A DNA stretch of 8,793 bases from an uncultured Erysipelotrichaceae bacterium (GTDB lineage Bacteria > Bacillota_I > Bacilli_A > Acholeplasmatales > Anaeroplasmataceae): assembly GCA_902796895.1 (NCBI GenBank), contig CADBQV010000174.1, positions 1 to 8,793 on the forward strand, given 5' to 3'. The position numbers and the translations under genes are program-made. The number at the start of each line of letters is the position of its first letter. The first letter of the stretch is position 1. A model generated the notes under the pieces. The model was given only the letters and a program-made list of their open reading frames with translations. It made no database searches and was not told the DNA's origin. This document shows, piece after piece, positions 6,489-8,793 of this stretch.

Positions 6489-7766
6489 ATGGATACTTAT
6501 GTAGATGATTTTTATGTAGATGATGACACTAAAGCAATAAATGATGCGATAGATGCAGCAAGTAAAAGAAGTGGCAAAGTAATCTTTTCAAAAAGATTAT
6601 ATGAATCTAAAACAATAATATTAAAGGATAATGTTGAATTGTATTTGCCAAAAGGCTGTATTTTAAAATTATCAAAAGAATTATTAAATGATGATTCAAT
6701 TAATGTATTAAAAGTCCCTACATATAAGGATTGTAGCTATAATGGTAGACCTACAAAATATTTTATATACGCATATGATATAAAAAATGTAAAGATTACT
6801 GGTAAAGGTATTATAGATGGTAATGATGAGATATTCTTTGGTACTGTTTCTAAATACCATATTGATGGTTATTTTTATCCAAGAATTCCCTTAATTTATT
6901 TTGAAAAGGTAGAGAATTTTAATTTAAGTGACATTAATATAAGAAAAAGTGGATTTTGGACAATTCATTTAGTTGGTTGTGATAATGGTTTAATTGAAAA
7001 TATTAAAATTAAAAACAATCGAAAGCTAGCTAATACTGATGGAATTGATCCAGATCATTCTAAAAATATAATTATTAGAAATTCATATATAGAAGCAGCA
7101 GATGATTGTATTGTTTTTAAAACAACTAGGGATAATCAAATATATGGAGATACATCTAATATTGAAGTATATAACTGCGTTTTAAAATCAACATCAGCAG
7201 CACTTAAATTTGGTTCTGAAAGTGTTGGTTTAATGCATGATATAAATATCCACGATATTGAAATAAAGGATTCAAATCGTGGTATTGCCCTTATGCAAAG
7301 AGATGAGGGCCAAATATATAATATTGAATTTAGAAATATTAATATTGAAACAAAAAGATTTCATGCCCTTGAATGGTGGGGAAAGGGAGAGCCTATAAGT
7401 ATTACTAATATAAAAAGAGGCTTTGCGACAAATCTTGGCAATGTTTATAATATTACATTCGATAATATAAATATGAATTCAGAAAATGGCATATTTATAT
7501 ATGGTAGTAATCAAAATATAAAAGATTTATATTTCAATAATATAAATATTGAATTAAAAGCTAAAACAATGTTTAAGAAAAATAACCATGATTTAAGACC
7601 TTGTTATGGCGATTATTTAATAGAAGGACTAACAAATGTCATTTATATTAATGAAGCTAAAAACGTTAGATTTAAGAATTTTAATTATAAGATTAATGAT
7701 AATTTTAAAGAATATTTAGGAGACATTGATTTTATTCAAAATGTAAGTGAATTATTAATTGAATAA
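6489..7766 (+). CDS. GH28-like right-handed beta-helix glycosidase, cytoplasmic
   Basis: This is a polygalacturonase-superfamily (COG5434) protein of 425 residues. The N-terminus DDFYVDDDTKAINDAIDAA matches the DDT.AI..AID start of the helix fold, and it begins within 20 residues of Met with no signal peptide or membrane segment. Many short beta-coil repeats follow (NIKIKN, NIIIRNSYI, NITFDNINM). Catalytic Asp motifs are present: NTDGID (D184) and ADDC (D205, D206). The classical GHG motif of pectin-cutting enzymes is absent; the equivalent stretch reads LKFGSES (239-245). Arg is kept in SNRGIALMQR (R264, R271), followed by WWGKGEPI (296-303). This matches a bacterial GH28-related group with the pattern A.KFGSE/RGI/WWG. 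Substrate is unknown; an imported uronate- or rhamnose-containing oligosaccharide is plausible. The start sits 2 bases after the ATPase stop, with the ribosome site GAGGTG (6478-6483) inside that gene's end. Confidence 0.85.
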   Translation: MDTYVDDFYVDDDTKAINDAIDAASKRSGKVIFSKRLYESKTIILKDNVELYLPKGCILKLSKELLNDDSINVLKVPTYKDCSYNGRPTKYFIYAYDIKNVKITGKGIIDGNDEIFFGTVSKYHIDGYFYPRIPLIYFEKVENFNLSDINIRKSGFWTIHLVGCDNGLIENIKIKNNRKLANTDGIDPDHSKNIIIRNSYIEAADDCIVFKTTRDNQIYGDTSNIEVYNCVLKSTSAALKFGSESVGLMHDINIHDIEIKDSNRGIALMQRDEGQIYNIEFRNINIETKRFHALEWWGKGEPISITNIKRGFATNLGNVYNITFDNINMNSENGIFIYGSNQNIKDLYFNNINIELKAKTMFKKNNHDLRPCYGDYLIEGLTNVIYINEAKNVRFKNFNYKINDNFKEYLGDIDFIQNVSELLIE

Positions 7767-7810
7767 GATATAAATTATGTTATAATTTAAAAGTAGTTTA
7801 AAGTAAAGGA
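7759..7810 (+). promoter_or_regulatory. promoter and ribosome site of pgsA
   Basis: TTGAAT (7759-7764), overlapping the stop codon of the GH28-like gene, and a perfect TATAAT (7781-7786) are 16 bases apart. TG at 7778-7779 adds an extended -10. The start would be near 7793. AAAGGA (7805-7810) lies 9 bases before the ATG at 7820 and decides that start. The 12-mer TTATGTTATAAT is identical to the -10 region of the ATPase promoter. Confidence 0.78.
7771..7789. repeat. inverted repeat centred on the pgsA -10
   Basis: TAAATTAT (7771-7778) and ATAATTTA (7782-7789) are perfect 8-base inverted copies around GTT, and the second arm covers most of the -10 hexamer. It contains only A and T apart from the central G, and no T-run follows, so it is not a convincing terminator for the upstream gene. 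It may be an operator or a by-product of composition. Confidence 0.4.
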
Positions 7811-7819
7811 TATGATTGT

Positions 7820-8410
7820 ATGACATTACCTAATAAGTTAACATTATTAAGAATTTTATTTATACCAGTTATGGTAATAATTTTTTATATTCCTTGGTTT
7901 AGTGAACATAAAATATTTTTAGATGTTACATACCTATATTTCTTTGAATTTATAATTTTCTTTTTTGCATCAGTAACTGATTTTGTTGATGGTTATTTAG
8001 CAAGAAAGAATAATCAAATTACGACATTTGGTAAATTCTTAGATCCACTTGCAGATAAAATGCTAGTATTTTCTTCAATGACAATATTATTATTAAATAA
8101 TGGTGGTAAATTACCAGAGGGACCACTTGTTCCAATGTGGGTTTTTGTAGTAATGCTTGTTAGAGAATTTATGGTATCAGGCATTAGAATGCTAGTATCA
8201 AGCCGTGGTGTAGTTATAGCAGCAGGCTGGATGGGTAAATGGAAAACATTTATTACTATGATAGCTATTGGTGCATTATTTATGGGTGGTTTACATGTAT
8301 CAATTATATATATTGGTCAAATATTTATGTATGCAGCATGTATCTTAACTATATTATCTGGAATTGAATATTTTGTTAAAAGTAAAGATATAATATTAGA
8401 ATCTGTATAA
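7820..8410 (+). CDS. pgsA: CDP-diacylglycerol-glycerol-3-phosphate 3-phosphatidyltransferase
   Basis: This membrane enzyme makes phosphatidylglycerophosphate from CDP-diacylglycerol and glycerol 3-phosphate, the committed step to phosphatidylglycerol and cardiolipin. The 196 residues include the full CDP-alcohol phosphatidyltransferase motif, with D54, D57, G58, A61, R62, G71, D75 and D79 (the D..DG..AR........G...D...D pattern). The four Asp bind the catalytic metals. The N-terminus LPNKLTLLRILFIPVMV is characteristic of PgsA. Hydrophobic segments lie at about 10-26, 36-54, 80-93, 104-125, 143-158 and 161-181, as expected for six helices. LVREFMVSGIRMLVSSRGVVIAA also fits PgsA rather than related synthases. 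The gene has its own promoter after the GH28-like gene and is followed by recA. In many Bacillota cinA lies between pgsA and recA; here it is missing. Confidence 0.95.
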   Translation: MTLPNKLTLLRILFIPVMVIIFYIPWFSEHKIFLDVTYLYFFEFIIFFFASVTDFVDGYLARKNNQITTFGKFLDPLADKMLVFSSMTILLLNNGGKLPEGPLVPMWVFVVMLVREFMVSGIRMLVSSRGVVIAAGWMGKWKTFITMIAIGALFMGGLHVSIIYIGQIFMYAACILTILSGIEYFVKSKDIILESV

Positions 8411-8460
8411 AAAATTAAAAAAAATAAAAAAATATAAAAAAAAATAAACACTTTTTGACT
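8411..8460 (+). promoter_or_regulatory. phased A-tract region upstream of recA
   Basis: Of the 40 bases from 8411 to 8450, 33 are A. Long A-runs begin at 8417, 8426 and 8436, with a short one at 8446, giving steps of 9-10 bases near one helical turn, as in intrinsically bent DNA or UP elements. A -35-like TTGACT (8455-8460) follows. However, no -10 stands 16-18 bases further on before the recA start codon, so the exact promoter is unresolved. TATTAT or TATATA at 8460-8469 are alternative -10 candidates without a matching -35. Confidence 0.45.
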
Positions 8461-8469
8461 ATTATATAT

Positions 8470-8475
8470 AGGAGG
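8470..8475 (+). promoter_or_regulatory. ribosome binding site of recA
   Basis: A perfect AGGAGG, followed by TG, stands 11 bases before the ATG at 8487. The spacing is slightly longer than for the other genes here, and an A-run (8479-8485) fills most of it. This is the strongest Shine-Dalgarno on the plus strand besides that of malQ. Confidence 0.8.
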
Positions 8476-8486
8476 TGCAAAAAAAT

Positions 8487-8793
8487 ATGGCTGAAAATAG
8501 CAGACAAGCAGCATTAGAAGCTGCAATGAAGCAAATTGAAAAAGAATTTGGTAAAGGAACAATAATGAGACTTGGCGATGAAATTGATAAAAAGATTGAA
8601 GTTATTCCATCTGGTTCAATTTCACTTGATAAGGCACTTGGAGTTGGTGGTTACCCTAAAGGAAGAGTAATTGAAATTTATGGACCTGAATCATCAGGAA
8701 AAACTACTTTTGCCCTACACGCAATCGCTAATGCACAAAAGGAAGGTGGCTTTGCTGCATTCATTGATGCAGAGCATGCACTAGATCCTGTAT
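8487..8793 (+). CDS. recA: recombinase RecA, 3'-truncated by window edge
   Basis: RecA forms ATP-dependent filaments on single-stranded DNA, drives homologous pairing and strand exchange, and in many bacteria triggers LexA cleavage. The 102 visible codons hold the N-terminal helix ([30 protein letters not shown]), the linker [29 protein letters not shown], the Walker A loop GPESSGKTT (66-74, with K72) and [10 protein letters not shown] with the ATP-activating E96. These residue numbers coincide with E. coli RecA, which supports the chosen start. About 240 further residues would lie outside the window. No SOS box of the Bacillus (GAAC....GTTC) or E. coli (CTG..CAG) type is seen in the upstream 80 bases, so LexA control is not supported by the sequence. 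Confidence 0.98.
   Translation, partial: MAENSRQAALEAAMKQIEKEFGKGTIMRLGDEIDKKIEVIPSGSISLDKALGVGGYPKGRVIEIYGPESSGKTTFALHAIANAQKEGGFAAFIDAEHALDPV

Noticed and set aside
8411..8450. A-rich tract as a pgsA terminator
   Set aside because: There is no hairpin, and the run is A, not T, on the coding strand; it could not act as a plus-strand intrinsic terminator.
8455..8488. Complete -35/-10 promoter for recA built on TTGACT
   Set aside because: The 16-18 base distance lands on CAAAAA-type sequence between the ribosome site and the ATG, with no -10 and no room for a leader.
8317..8562. Minus-strand open frame of 81 codons spanning the pgsA end and recA start
   Set aside because: It overlaps two firmly identified genes and the A-rich spacer; its phenylalanine-rich product simply mirrors the A-tracts.
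1..8793. Mycoplasma-type genetic code (UGA = Trp)
   Set aside because: All genes are intact with TGA read as stop, and the many tryptophans in MalQ and the GH28-like protein are TGG.

Overview
The window is a strongly AT-rich chromosomal segment (by eye well under one third G+C) from a low-GC Gram-positive bacterium. Gene content and order look like Bacilli or a Mollicutes-related gut lineage such as RF39 or Erysipelotrichia. That placement is inferred from protein character and base composition, not from a search. All seven visible stop codons are TAA, and tryptophan is written TGG throughout intact genes, so the standard bacterial code fits and the mycoplasma code (UGA = Trp) does not. No phage, transposon, CRISPR, tRNA or rRNA is visible. 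The largest gene-free stretch is only 163 bases.

Layout. (1) Positions 1-2971, plus strand: a tight operon of trmD (5' end cut off by the window edge), malQ and holA, joined by a 1-base overlap and a 2-base gap. It ends in a hairpin terminator that can also serve the opposite strand. (2) Positions 3030-3293, minus strand: rpsT, convergent with holA, with its own sigma-A-type promoter and a perfect 14-base palindrome across the predicted transcription start. (3) Positions 3457-7766, plus strand: a 1009-residue P-type cation ATPase followed 2 bases later by a cytoplasmic GH28-like beta-helix protein. An extended -10 promoter, divergent from rpsT, drives them. (4) Positions 7820-8410: pgsA with its own promoter. 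(5) From 8487 to the window end: the start of recA, preceded by a 40-base A-rich tract with roughly helically phased A-runs.

Functions. Most genes are housekeeping: tRNA m1G37 methylation, the clamp-loader delta subunit, ribosomal protein S20, phosphatidylglycerophosphate synthesis and recombination. Three accessory genes sit among them: the GH77 glucanotransferase between trmD and holA, the P-type ATPase, and the GH28-like protein. The ATPase is the most unusual protein: its M4 ion-site motif reads PSGL instead of PEGL, and it carries about four extra C-terminal membrane segments. The GH28-like protein keeps the catalytic aspartate motifs but lacks the classical GHG histidine motif and a signal peptide. 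I found no convincing undescribed multi-gene system. The leads worth following are these two proteins and the small regulatory structures around rpsT, pgsA and recA.
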